A DNA stretch of 64,000 nt from Epiperipatus broadwayi (taxonomy: Eukaryota; Onychophora; Udeonychophora; Euonychophora; Peripatidae). Made by a program: the position numbers and the translations under genes. A model generated the notes under the pieces. The model ran no database searches. It worked only from the letters and a program-made list of their open reading frames with translations, and had not been told where the DNA came from. Position 1 is the first letter of the stretch. Every line of letters begins with the position of its first letter. Below are positions 47,760 through 59,869 of the stretch, in pieces. The DNA is taken from positions 1,139,001-1,203,000 of the forward strand of contig JAQFVV010006342.1 in the NCBI GenBank assembly GCA_028023455.1. Reading direction: 5' to 3'.

Positions 47760-48900
47760 TTTTAATGCAGAAAGTTTCTCTACCAATTCCAAAATTTAAT
47801 TTTATGCTTTTAACATTTTTATTCTCTTCAATCACTTTTTTTGCTCATTCACAATTATATTTTCTTATATTGTTATTAATTTTTTTATGCCATTTTACAA
47901 AACTCTAGATATTCAATTCTTTTTAATGGTCATATTTATATATTTTCACATTCCTTCTTTTCTTCATATAGCATCTTGACTCATATAAAATTTATTGGTA
48001 AATATCTTGTAACAGCTATCTTTGTTGCAGTTCTTAATATTGTATCAGGTATTTTTCTATTGATTTCATTTAAAATTTGAAACATCTTCAAAATCTGCTA
48101 ATATTTTCATAATAATTTGCAATTTCTAATTTCAATTTATTGGAATGTTTCTGAAGCAAGGCAAAACTCTCCATACAGTAATACCACCCTGTGCTTATAT
48201 AAACAATTATGTGCTAGTATAAGAGATGGTGATCATGTAATGTTTCTGAAGGTTAGAAATATCAACTGCCAATACTGATTTTCTTAATTTTGGTCTGTAA
48301 TTTTTATTTTAACATATATCTTACATCTCATTAATTGGTGATCAACTCATATGTATTGAATTTGCTAAGAACATTACAATCTTGTAATACATATTTTCTA
48401 TTAGCCAAAATATAATCCAATTTTGATGTACCTTCATTTGCATGTTTTTATGTCCATTTCATTTAGAATTTCTCTCAAAGAAAGTATTCAGCATATTCAA
48501 TTTTCCTTTTTTCTGACAACTCCACAAATCTGTAAGATCTTTAATTTCTAATCATCACTTTCACCCACTCATCCCCCCCCCCCACATACATCACTTTCAG
48601 CTTTCAATCACTTATGAATTCTAGCATTAATGTCTTCCATGACAATTTTAAATGTTTGCTCTTGTCAAATGACTTTTCAACATTCATATAAATATCCTCT
48701 AGTTCTTCATCACAATGAGAACTTGTTGGGGCATAAATTTGAATTATCTGCATTTTGTATTTTTTATTAAGTTGAATAACCAGTAATCCTATTACTATTT
48801 TTATTTTAGAAATATTTATTCTAAGTTTAAATATCTATATAATATTTTAATGTTCTTTTTCATTTCCATGATGAAATTTGCTGTATTATATATTTTCTAG
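47760..48900 (-). mobile_element. LINE C: endonuclease and linker fragment, minus strand
   Basis: 48745-48640 on the minus strand reads QIYAPTSSHCDEELEDIY and NVEKSFDKSKHL, then, after a frameshift, VMEDINARI, equivalent to the endonuclease 'GDFNA..G' motif. 48450-48310 and 48120-47770 parallel 36950-36840 and 36850-36530 of LINE A, i.e. the endonuclease end and the linker before RT. The RT half is absent, cut off at the FB fragment. Endonuclease would nick target DNA to prime reverse transcription. An FB fragment (48155-48245) is inserted. Confidence 0.75.
48155..48245. repeat. FB fragment inside LINE C
   Basis: 'aaaactctccatacagtaat' followed directly by 'gctagtataagagatggtgatcatg'-type terminus in reverse, a deleted FB element with both termini and almost no middle. 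Confidence 0.6.
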
Positions 48901-48904
48901 TTTG

Positions 48905-50000
48905 CACAAAAAATTGATTTTGCTAAAAGAGGCAACTTCTAGAAGAAAAAAAATCTAAAAAGATTTCTTTAACTCTTTAATATTATCAACATTATTTTTA
49001 GTTACAAAATATATTTTTCTTTAAATTTTATTAGAATTTTGATCAAAAAAGAAAAGGAATATTGATGCCATATTTTGATATAGATGAAGTCAAATATTTA
49101 ACTTAATTCATATAACTTATGGTTGAATTTAATGAAATATTAATTTTTATATTAAAAAAAAGATAACAAAATGTGAATCTTATTTACAAGTTTATTTAAA
49201 TGATTTTTGGCTTGCGAATTATCTAAGAAATGTATTTTGAATTGTTTGCTTCATGAATACATTTATATTTTTAGCCTCATATATTTGATAAGCCATAAAG
49301 ATATTTATATCCACATTAAAATTTATTAGACTTTTATAAAGTGAATAATTTAAAGTTTCAATAGTTTTATATTTTCTCTTAAAATATCTTTTTCTAAATC
49401 TTCATTTTAGCATTAATTCTTGTATATAAATTATAAGTTCAATAATAGTATGGCAATTTATTTTAAATGTTTTAAATTATCTTACATTGTTTAATTTAAT
49501 AATAAAAAGTCAGATGTCACATGACTTATGTCACATGTTTAATTTAAATATATTAAAATGTTTAACTATGTTGATTCAATTTATATTATTATCAAAAAGC
49601 AAGCTATATAAAAGATATCATTATGATACATTATATTTTTTGATTTAGTTCTGAAATAAAAATTTCTTCTTTATACGCATGAAATTTTAGTGAATTTATT
49701 ATCTGGCATTTGATTTGAATTATTTTTAATCAAAATAATATTTTATTTCCACTTAGTGAAACATTATATTGTGAAAAAATAATTTTGAAGTTGATCTTTT
49801 TTTTAAGTTTTACAATTATTTAGGAAGACTCTTTATAATAATATGAAGATATTGTATAGCTGAAAAGTAGTATTTTTTTTACTTATAGAAAAATGCATCT
49901 GTATATTTCAGTACACACACCTAATTGGGGCATGGTAAATTAATATACATATAACATTTATGTCACGTGTTTTTCTGAAGGTTTGTGATGATGGTGTTCT
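48905..50000. other. AT-rich DNA with no recognisable feature
   Basis: Runs of A and T with no ORF or shared repeat. A C-run of nine lies at 48565-48573 just before this stretch. Confidence 0.4.
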
Positions 50001-50004
50001 AGTT

Positions 50005-50178
50005 GTATTTTTATATTGGATTATTTCCATCATCTAATATGCATACTGAATGTACTAACCTGTTTGATGTGTTATTACTAACAGTTGAATGTATTTGGAA
50101 TATTTAAATAAAGTTAAATTTTTCTAAGTACATTCAATACGCATATTAGATGATAGAAATAGTCCAATGTAAAAATAC
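50005..50178. mobile_element. Hairpin MITE, about 174 bp
   Basis: 50005-50056 ('gtatttttatattgg...gtact') and 50127-50178 ('agtac...aatgtaaaaatac') are imperfect reverse complements of about 52 bp around a loop of about 70 bp. One arm of the same family lies in LINE B at 39493-39585. It has no ORF. Confidence 0.7.
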
Positions 50179-50660
50179 AAATTTATGTCATGTGTATGCA
50201 TATATCTGAGGTTTTGGCAAAATCATTGAACTTAAAATAATTATAAGTTTGAAAAAGAAAAATTTTCAATATTTTCTTAAATATATATTTTTAGTAAGCT
50301 TTCCCATTTTAATTTAAAAAAGAATGTATAACAAATTTATAATGGTAATATATCAAATGAATTAATATTGTAAAAATATTTTGAGAAAAACTTTTTTATT
50401 TGGCAGATTAAAATGCGATTTGAAGAAAAAAATTATGAAAGGTAGAACAAAGTAAATTCTTTCATCATTTTCCAGTTTGTGTAAGGTGTTGATACTTCTA
50501 TAACACTGCAGATATGTTATTCATTCAATGAGATAAAGTATATATTTGAGGTAGGAGTAATGTCTAGCTTTAATAAGTGATTAGTAAAAATATATTTTCA
50601 AGAGGTGGTTTGTATCTCAAGTAAAGCAAAAAATTTGAATTCTGTCAATTAAACTATAGC

Positions 50661-50955
<295 letters not shown>

Positions 50956-50984
50956 CTGTATATACTGAACAAACAATGAAGATA

Positions 50985-51130
50985 TGTGTAAAAGATTGTG
51001 ATCTGGTCCAATTGATGAGTGCTGATTAAGAAGAAAATACACATCTTGGGGATGATTTATCTTTTTCAAAAGTCTTTGATCATATGTTTTAGTAATGTGT
51101 GATAGAATAGAAATTTGAAATATATTTAAA
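50985..51130 (+). repeat. SINE3 partial copy
   Basis: 'gtgatctggtccaattgatg' and 'gatgatttatctttttc' match the SINE3 5' region, directly after the microsatellite, as at 38765 and 13655. The minus-strand ORF at 50932-51147 is a shadow. Confidence 0.55.
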
Positions 51131-51139
51131 TTCATATTA

Positions 51140-51755
51140 TATGTCAATAGTGTGAATGGTTGGTTTGATTTCTGGGTTAATGGATGGTTGTGTTAGGATT
51201 GGGTTAATGGTGTAAACTTCACTAATAAAAACAAAAACTTGCAAATGTATCATAGAATGTTGTAATGAATACTAAGCAAGAGTGAAAAGATAAGCAGGCA
51301 ATCTGACATTCTGAAGGTATTGTTAAACCAAATCATACAAAGCTAAAAAAAAACCTGAAATATTTAAACTAGTAGCTTATGTCTGGAAAGATAATTATTC
51401 TAGTGAAATACTTCACCTAACTGTACCAGAAAAAGGGCCACTGAAGATTTATTATTCAAAGCTATGAATATACCTATTGAATGCATTGGAAAATTTATTG
51501 ACTTCTGTAGACAAATTAAAATAGAATGTTAAAAGTTTATATCATCAGAAATACATATCATGGACTTTGGTAAAAATGATATTTTCCATTTAATTCAGAT
51601 AAATCTGCTATCACAAAAATTTAATTTCATGTGCATCAAAATTTTAATATTTCTTGTTATACATTTTTTATGTTGAGTATAGGCATGGAATTTATATATA
51701 TATAAACACACAGACTTAATCAATAACAAATTTAAAGATAAAATTATTTTCATAT
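51140..51755. other. AT-rich DNA with no recognisable feature
   Basis: No ORF, RNA gene or shared repeat seen. Confidence 0.4.
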
Positions 51756-51759
51756 TATC

Positions 51760-52510
51760 TCCATTTCATATGCTTACACAGGCTGTTAATAACAAATGTA
51801 AACTCTCTGTACAGTATTTCTACTAAGCGAAACCCTTCATAATCAATGAATGCAGAAAAGTTTATGTATAGAATTCTTATCTAATCCATACTCATGCAAT
51901 ATCTACAGACTAGTTTCTAGTTTTCATCAATGAGGAGCCTTAGCCTTGTATTTGAGAGTACTTCAACTAGATCTTAGGATCTAATGCGACTCTCCAGCAT
52001 CCACCGTTTATTTATTTGGTAAACTATAAAACTAGAAGTCCATGATGAACACACAATACTGTTTTCAATCCAAGCTTATTTTCTTGTGTGATATCATAGA
52101 TCTGAACTCATTTTACTATCTATACATTTTGGAATAAAGATGACTGTGGTTTTTGAAAAACCAAGAACACCAAAATCTATAGATGCTCAATTGAGTTCAG
52201 ATCTATATGACTATAACAGCAAATGAGCTTGGATTGAAAAATTTATTGTGTTTTCATCTTGGACTCCTAACTTTAAAATTTACCAAATATGTAAAAAGTG
52301 GCTGCTGGAGGATTGCATTAGATATTAAGATCTAGCTGCAGTGCCCTCAAATTCAAGACTTTTCACTGATGAAATCCACAAGCTAGAAACTAGTCTGGGG
52401 ATATTGGATAAGTAGGCATTAAATAGGGATTTTATGCACAGTCATTCCTTCATTCATTATGAAGGCTGGCACTTGGTGATACTACTATATGGAGAGTTTG
52501 CTATTGTTAC
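51760..52510. mobile_element. Complete long fold-back element (FB), about 750 bp
   Basis: The left arm from 'cttacacaggctgttaataa' through 'ctagatcttaggatctaatg', 'ctccagcagc', 'ctgaactcattt' is mirrored on the right by 'gagttcagatctatatgact', 'gcagtgccctcaaattcaag', 'atattggataagtaggcatt' and 'atggagagtttgctatt'. Arms are about 350 bp each. The centre (about 52130-52190) carries a DNA-end-like 'ggtttttgaaaaacc' palindrome. It is the fullest copy of the family and shows that the single-arm copies elsewhere are halves. No coding capacity. Confidence 0.8.
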
Positions 52511-52514
52511 AAAA

Positions 52515-53645
52515 TTATTTTTTAGTTTAGAGATATTTATAAAAGAATTTCATATCTGTTTTCAATTATTTAAATAAAAGTAAAATTATAGAAATATTAT
52601 AAACTAATGGAATCGTACAAGCTTGATCTTGCATAAAACACCATCAAGGAGTTTATCATATTCTTTTATTATTTTTTATGCCAAATGTAATATAATAACA
52701 TCATCAAATAAATAAAACTAGTAATCTGATTTAATCATAGCCATTGAATTGTCATGTTCTTGTGATACTAACAAAGGCCATAGTATATGATTAGAATCTC
52801 TAAAGCTTTATCCAATGTCTCTTCAAAGAATGTGGTTAGCTTACACTGGTAATCATAGACAAGATTTAAACTTACTTTTAAATATTGTCTTTATTCTGCC
52901 CATTTTTTTCAAATGATGATTATCCAGAGTCACTCTCCATTAAAAATATTATTAATTATGATCTATAATTTAAAGACTGTTTCTTCTCACTGATTTCTAA
53001 TAATATATATGTATATATATATTACTAAACAAATGAGTATGGTTCTTATAATATTGAACAATAAGTCTGTTTCTTTTTTGATCATCAGACTGTCTTTATT
53101 TATCCAATATAATGACAGAATCAGAAAATCATATTTATGTGTGCACTTCAACTGACAGTGTGAACTTTGAACTTTGTTGTCATGGTAACATTTTTTTATA
53201 TTTGACAGAAACTTTACTATGCTGTTATATAATATTGACTCTTGAGTCATTTTATCTAAGTTTCTCTTTACCAAGAGTTTGGCCTGGTTAGCTGTGACTT
53301 CTAGTAAAGATACGCCAAGACTAACAATTTGAACAATGTAGTGGGGCCTGTTAATAAACTGATTTTCAATTTCTAATATTTCATACTATAGTTGAACTTA
53401 CCTCTGAGAGTATAATCTATAAAACACCATTGTCAAGACATCCTCCGTGCTCAGACACATAGTTAACTACTTCTTTTTATCAACTTTGTAATTGCAAAAG
53501 TTTAACTATTATAATCAGTGATATATGAGTAATTAAGCAATTACCAACTCTATTACTTCTTCAAAGGTTAACTCAGAGGCATGGAAAAGCACTGCTTGTG
53601 TCTTCCTTTAATACCTATACCTTAGAATTTCTAATCTTAATTTAA
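52515..53645. other. Moderately complex sequence, no gene recognised
   Basis: The minus-strand ORF at 52987-53274 (95 aa) has a cysteine/histidine-containing middle (CYHDN...CQLKCTHKYD) but no recognisable domain, and ends in TA-derived Ile-Tyr repeats. It has no second copy in the window. Possibly an old unique sequence. Confidence 0.3.
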
Positions 53646-53816
53646 CTTTTTTCTTTTTGGAATCCATAAAAAATTTAAACCTATTCAGGAATGTTATTCA
53701 GCTTTCTGGACAACATGAATCAAGCTCTTTATTTGATTCTACTCAAGTCATTGCCAATCTTGAAAACTCTGGAGGCGTTTTATTAAGAATTCATTATTAA
53801 ACTTCATCTAGAGTCA
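53634..53816 (+). other. Weak candidate exon
   Basis: A pyrimidine-rich 'taatacctataccttag' ends at 53633. The open segment that follows reads ISNLNLTFFFLESIKNLN, then LFRNVIQLSGQHESSSLF and DSTQVIANLENSGGVLLRIH before a stop. Its composition looks more protein-like than most of the window. No good GT donor is visible before the stop, and I recognise no family. It could equally be chance. Confidence 0.2.
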
Positions 53817-53819
53817 GAA

Positions 53820-55353
53820 TTATACTAAATCTTATATCTTTGCCTGATGTTTTTAAATAATAGTAGCCTTAGCATTTGTCTGAATATTAAAAAAAAAGTT
53901 CCTCCTTTTGATTCTAAACCACATTCTTATTACTATTAATGTTGTTTTTGTTGTTGAGAAATCATTAGTTTTATTTTTAAGTATTTATTTACACTTATAT
54001 ATAATGCAAGAATTAAAGTACAAATCTCTCAAAATGTATGTCAGTTCATTCCGATATAAATTACGATAAAAGAGTATAGTTCAGTTTATTAAATCAGTAA
54101 AAAGATGAATAATAAATCATCCTCTTATAAATGCAAGGTTCCAATGGTACCAAAATTATTATTGCTTGATTATTTTGCTACATATAATAATCTCAAGTAT
54201 GTTATCCTATACTGTTCTCTTTACAGTTACCTCTTGTTGGTATATAATTTAGAGTGCTGCTTTTATTTTACCTTGTACAATAATTACCATTGTGGAATAT
54301 TCTCTCTTGATTAAAATAAGTTGTCTATTATCATTTCTCTGTGAATTATATGACTTTCATGCTGTTCATGAGAAGAGTAATTGCTTTTGCGAAAACCTAG
54401 ATTTTACATGTAGTAGTGAACTATCAAGAATATTCAAACTGACCTTTTAATTACTACCATTGGTTTTGCCATATAGTTGGTTGCTTAGTTACTGAACAAG
54501 CTATTAAATTATTACTTCCCTAATCCACTTAATTACAAGCAATAAAATGAGTATATTTTACATAGATAAAGCAGGTGAGTTTATTTACTGAAGCTATTTA
54601 TTACACAAGATATGGTTTCTCAATTAGCCAAGAGTCTTTTCAGACAAGTGAAGAATTATAATCAAGAAAATGAAAGGTCCAAATAAATTTTTTATATATT
54701 CAACAATAAAGCCAGATATATTTCTTCTTCCTAGACATTGCTTAACAATAGATTCAAAACAACTCATGGTTATTTCATTTATCAGCTTCAAAATAGAATT
54801 TAATAGCCTCTGACCTATGCAATTTTGGGCAAACTTAAATCATGATTCATATAGTTAATGATTGTCAAATATATACAAACAATGACAGAATTGAATGCAT
54901 AATAAAGTCACTGAGTTTACATCCTCATTGAAGTCTTTATAGATTCATTTATTGATGTTTGTTAATAGAAAGCCGTCTAAAAAATTTATATGCAACACAT
55001 ACATATATATTCATGTTTTGTATACACATACAAATTGAAGATATAATGTATTATAGTGAACTACTGCGAAAATTCATAGTCATATATACATAAAACTTAT
55101 TGTTTTTATTACTTGCTAATATATACATTAGTCATTATAAAGTGCATTTTCTTTAAAATAATTGGATCGCTTGCGGTTTAGAACTTGATAAAATTTCTAA
55201 CACACAACTCGTAATTTAACTTTCATTAGATAAAATTGTCAAGTTGTTGCAGTCACGAGCTAATATTATTTTTATAACACATTAGTGGATAATCTTGAGC
55301 TGTAAAAGTTATTATTCATGTTTACAGTCTATCAATAAAATGTCTTTTAAAAA

Positions 55354-55386
<33 letters not shown>

Positions 55387-56490
55387 TTCTTAAAAGGCTG
55401 TTTGAATATTCTAAAGTTAGCTTCTAACAATACAGAAAAGTATTATCATTAAATTACCCTCTGATGTAATTTTTAATACTAAATAAAACAATGAAATTAT
55501 CTTCAATTACCCAGTGAGTTATTATATACGTTTTAGTAGTAAATAAAACAATGGTTGAGAGTATATTTGATAGACTTAATATTATATTTAAAGATACTAT
55601 GCTATTATTTAGAAAAAAAATAAAAAAATGTTTACTGGATATTTCTTAAATCATTAACTTATGGCAGTGTTGCTTAACTGTTTCTTGTAAAATATTACTC
55701 TAAAAATTTATTCCCAGTGTTGAGAAAGTTATGAAAAATTATGCAGAAATTAAAATGATTATTCCAAAGAACATGCTGTTTGGAAAACAAATATTTAAAA
55801 GAATCATTGATAAATAGTCTATATGAAAAACATGTTTTAATTGACATTTCTAAATGATCTATATAAACCTATATTTTTATCACATTGTTTGTAGCATCAA
55901 AGGTTATTTATATGTATTTGGTTTATGTGATATATATAAATTAATGTTAAAATTCTATTTTTTCCTATCTCTTACAAATTAAAATATGTTTCAGCACCAA
56001 TTCCTCCTTTATTTATTTGAAAGATTTTAGTAATAACTTCATCCACGTTTGCAACATTTTATTTTTACATTTAATCTCAAAAGAATTTATTTATTTATGA
56101 AAAATAGTGTGTTTACATACTTTTAACAGACAGAAAATATCATGTTCTACATATTTCAAACAGTCTGGAAACATTTGTATATTGATTATCTTCTGATTGA
56201 TAATAATGTACTGATGTAGCTTTTTTAGTCACCTATTAGGATTAATGCATAATGTATCTATTAATCACCTTTTGCCTAGTCAAATCTACTAATGATTCGA
56301 TGGATCAGATATATTAAGTAAATTCCACTTTTTATTGTACATGAGTTTTGATGCTATGATGAAGTCTGCTTTTTACTTTTCTTATAATTTTCATGATTAG
56401 ACTTACTGGTTGAGGGACAGTCACTGTGAACATTACCTTACATCTGACATTTCATATAGCATGTGAAATAAAGATTGACAGTCTAATAAT
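53820..56490. other. AT-rich DNA with (GT)n(TA)n microsatellite, no gene
   Basis: 55355-55384 is a GT run passing into TA. The ORF at 54105-54314 has no motif. A short repeated word 'taaataaaacaatg' occurs at 55480 and 55540. Nothing else is recognised. Confidence 0.4.
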
Positions 56491-56494
56491 AGGG

Positions 56495-56830
56495 AACTGT
56501 TTAGTTTGTAAGGCTTCTTTTATAGACATAATTTTGTATTAATCTATCCTTAAGTTTTGGTATATGGCTAAATTTATTTTGTTGAGCCCAGGGCATGAGT
56601 ATATTATATGTTTCAAAGACTCTTCTTGCCTTTTACATATTTGACAAATAGGGTCTATCTTATTGTAAAATCTTTTGAAATGAAGGAATTAATTTGTGGG
56701 CATATCTTCTAAGTTTATTTTAATAATGAGATTAAGGTATTTAGGCTCAAAAGTTAGAAATTTAAAAATTGTTGCTAATTTGTAGTTGGTGAAACCAAGA
56801 TTCAGAGTAATTGTGGGATAATTCAGATTA
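56495..56830 (-). pseudogene. LINE C-terminal zinc-knuckle fragment, minus strand
   Basis: 56700-56530 on the minus strand reads FKRFYNKIDPICQICKRQ, EESLKHIIYSCPGLNKI and then LRID.YKIMSIKEAL. The spacing C-x2-C-(about 9)-H-x4-C with a following 'CP' is the C-terminal CCHC-type knuckle of several LINE clades. No RT is attached upstream, because another LINE in the opposite direction begins at about 56835. Decayed fragment from a third LINE lineage. Confidence 0.7.
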
Positions 56831-56834
56831 ATTA

Positions 56835-57350
56835 TACTGTATGCTTCTAAGAATTAAACTTGTTTGGAGTGCTTTTGGCAGAAATAACTTGATACTAAAA
56901 GGAAATATGCCTATGTGTTTGAAAAGGAAGGTTTTTAATAAATGTGATTTGCCAGTTCTTACTTATAAATCTGAGACTTGGACACTTAATAGAAGAGCAA
57001 TACAGAAACTTCAGACCACTCAAAGAAGTATGGAGAGATGCATGTTAGGAGTAACAAGAAGGAATCAAAAACGTAATATATGGGCAAGAGAACAAACAGG
57101 TGTTACTGACCTCATTGAAAAAATTAAAAGACTGAAGTGGAGTTGGGCTGGATCATATTGTTAGAAGAAATGATAATAGATGAACAATTGAAATTTTAAA
57201 CTGGATTATAAGAGATTGTAAAAGACCCAGAAAGAGACCACATGTGAGATGGATGGATGAAATAAGAAAGTGCGCAGAGGTGATGTGGAGAAGAGAAGCT
57301 AAAGACCTAACCCTTCATCCTGCAGTGGATTGATAATGGTTGATGATGAT
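56835..57350 (+). mobile_element. LINE 3' end with open C-terminal ORF and TGA-repeat tail
   Basis: 56841-57164 is an intact 107-residue segment: RIKLVWSAFGRNN, KRKVFNKCDLPVLTYKSETW, TLNRRAIQKLQTTQRSMERC, MLGVTRRNQ and VTDLIEKIKRLKWSWAG. After a frameshift it continues RPRKRPHVRWMDEIRKC-like and LHPAVD. This is the post-RT region of a widespread insect/invertebrate RTE-like endonuclease-RT family. The copy ends at 57326-57351 in TGATGATGATGATG, the short-tandem tail typical of RTE-type LINEs instead of poly-A. It is strongly 5'-truncated and among the least decayed elements here. Confidence 0.9.
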
Positions 57351-57354
57351 GATG

Positions 57355-57915
57355 CCTCCCAGATGGCAATTTTTGTTTTTTGTAATTTTTGAACTACAGT
57401 TAAATGCTGGTTAAGAATCCAGAGCAGTTGATCCAGCCAGCACATTTTTCGGAGGATGGTCTGTGGTCTGTGGGTTGAATTGGTTCATTGAAAGTTATTG
57501 ATTCATGTTTACATTTAAATCTTATATTGATAATCTTTACATTATTTATTACCCAAATGTAAGCTTTCAAATGATAGACATTCTAAAAGTTAATATTGAA
57601 CTTTTCAAAATAGAAAGATAAAGTACTAAACAAAGTTTTTAACTATAACAATGGTGCTTTTCATTATTTGTCCATATCCTTGTTTATTCATAAAAAATTA
57701 CAAAATAAAATATTTCTTGTAAATTAATTCCATTTTTAAAATATAAATAAATTTTCTTTGAGTCATTGTAAAAGAATGAAAATATATCTTTAAAAAAATT
57801 AATTATTATTGAAATGTATAAAAAATTTTTTTATCAGCCTTTATGAAAGTCATTCATGTTAGTTAATATAAACAGTTTCCCATTTACAGTAACTAAGTTT
57901 TATGTTTTCTTTATA
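57355..57915. other. AT-rich DNA with no recognisable feature
   Basis: No ORF or shared repeat seen. The first 80 bases after the LINE tail are more balanced in composition. Confidence 0.4.
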
Positions 57916-57924
57916 ACAATATAT

Positions 57925-58345
57925 CACATAATCACCATTCTTTATGCTTACACAAAGGCAAAACTCTCCTTACAGTAGTGCCACCAGTGCAACCCTGAGT
58001 AATCAATGAATGGAGTAAGGATTATGCATAAAATCCCTAGCTAATGCCTACTCATTCAATATCCCCAGACTAGTTTCTAACTTGTGGCTTTCATCAGTGA
58101 CTTAGGTTGGATGTGAGAATACTGTATCTAGATCTTAGTATCTAATGCAAGTCTCCAGCAGCCACCTTTTACTTTATTAACTAACTATAAAGCTTTAAGT
58201 CCAAAATGAAAACAACAGCATTTTTAATTCAAGCTCATTAGCTTGTATAGTCATATAGATCTAAACTCAGTTCAGCATCCATACTTTTTGGTGTCTTTGA
58301 TATTTTAATAACCGCAGTCACCATAATCTTATTGGGCAGGATTGG
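57925..58345 (+). repeat. FB repeat, long single arm
   Basis: Runs from 'cacataatcaccattcttta' through 'ctccttacagtagtgccacc', 'ccagactagtttctaacttg' and 'ctccagcagccacctttta' to 'cattgggcagg'-type sequence. It includes the inner arm region known from 51760-52510. Confidence 0.75.
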
Positions 58346-58349
58346 TATT

Positions 58350-58625
58350 AAACAACTAAACATCAGATGATCACCATTCTTTAAGCTTACACAAGATGTT
58401 TACATGGAGACAAAACTCTATCCAGCATCACCATTCAGTGCAAGATAATCACTGGATGCAGGAAAGTTTGTGCATAAAATCATTATCTAGTGCCTAGAAA
58501 CTAGTTTGGGAATATTGAATGAGTAGGCACTAGAAAGGGATATTTTCCTGCATCCAATGATTACTTTGGCTTACTTTGAGTGGTGCTATTGTATGAAGAG
58601 TTTTGCCTCTATGGGATAAAAATCT
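58350..58625. mobile_element. Fold-back element (FB), short palindromic copy
   Basis: 'actaaacatcagatgatcac' at 58356 starts the left terminus. 'ggatgcaggaaagtttgtgc' is mirrored by 'ttttcctgcatccaatgatt', and 'tctagtgcctagaaactagt' forms the centre. Arms are about 100-130 bp. Confidence 0.7.
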
Positions 58626-58669
58626 AATTTACAAGCACAGTTTTCATTAGTAGTTCTTAACAAAAGTAA

Positions 58670-59866
58670 AACTCTCCATACAGTAGTATAAACACTTGAG
58701 AGTCAGTGTTTAGATCTAGTTTCTAACTCTATCCTTCACTGATGAGAGCAAATCAGCTTGAAATCAGATGATCTGAGGGTGAGCAAATGAAAGAGATAGT
58801 TAATTCTGACTCTTTTGTCGTTTATGTAAACAAATTTTACACTTGTTTCGGTGGTTTTGGTAAAACTCCATCTATTGATCATAAATAACAAGTGATAGCA
58901 AGTTACGTGAATAACTTGTTTTTGTTTTTCATAAATGTACCTTTAAAGGTTTCTTGCAATGATATATATTGCAGAGACTTTGACTATGTGTTGAAACTGA
59001 ACTGAGATCAGACCCATATAGATATCTGGCTTGCTAGGGTGAGTTTGAAGACTATACCGGTCTAAAAAATTCATGCTTGCAAACTGATAGAAACGTTTTG
59101 CATAAACATTTGAGAATCAGTGTTTAGATCTAGTTTCTAATTTTGTCCTTCACTCATGAAAGCAAATCAGCTGATCTGAGGGTGAGCAAATGAAAGAGAT
59201 AGTTAATTCTGACTCTTTTGTCATTTATGTAAACAAATTTTACACTTGTTTTGGTGGTTTTGGTAAAACACCATCTATTGATCATATATATATATGAAAA
59301 ACAAAAAAACACAAGTTAAAAAACTTGCTAATGCTTGTATTTATGATAACAGATGGCGTTCTACCAAAAACACCATCAAGCGTTTATGTAAACAGAAAAC
59401 TACGCTTGACGGTGTTTTTGGTAGAACGTCATTTGTTATCATAAATACAAGCGTTAGCAAGTTTTTTAACTTGTGTTTTTTTGTTTTTCATAAATGTACC
59501 TTTGAGGACTTTCTTGCAATGATGTATATTGCAGAGGCTTCTACTATGTGGTGATGCTGAACTGAGATCAGACCCATGTAGCTATCTGGCTTGCTATGCT
59601 GAGTTTGAAGACATTAACGTGTCTAAGAGATTCACGCTTGCAAGCTGAATAGAAACTGTTTCATAAATGCTCAGAGTTTGTGTTTAGATCTAGTTTATTA
59701 TTCCTGTCTTTCACTGATGATAGCAAATAGCTTGAAATCATGATCTGAAAGTGGAATTAAAGTTAGAGATAGTGAATACTCGCTCTGACGTTTATGTAAA
59801 CAGAAAACTATGCTTGATGGTGTTTTTGGTAGAACGCCATCTGTTATCATATATATATATATATAT
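58670..59866. repeat. Three-unit tandem array (units about 415, 563 and 200+ bp)
   Basis: The landmark 'gtgtttagatctagttt' occurs at about 58706, 59120 and 59681. Each unit continues with 'gaaagagatagttaattctg', 'tttatgtaaaca', 'ggtggttttggtaaaac' or its variant, and 'cttgcaatgatatatattgc'. The second unit is longer because it carries the palindrome at 59294-59491. The third is cut off at a TA tract (59850-59866). An FB word 'ctccatacagtagt' (58674) lies at the start. Confidence 0.8.
59294..59491. mobile_element. 198-bp near-perfect palindrome (hairpin MITE)
   Basis: 59294-59382 and about 59403-59491 are reverse complements of about 88 bp with only a few mismatches (e.g. gatggcgttct versus agaacgtcatt). 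The spacer 'ttatgtaaacagaaaact' is about 20 bp. The ends are 'atgaaaaac' and 'gtttttcat' beside a TA tract. The half-arm 'ggtgtttttggtagaacg' recurs at 59818. The ORF running through it (59294-59554) is incidental. Confidence 0.85.
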
Positions 59867-59869
59867 CCT

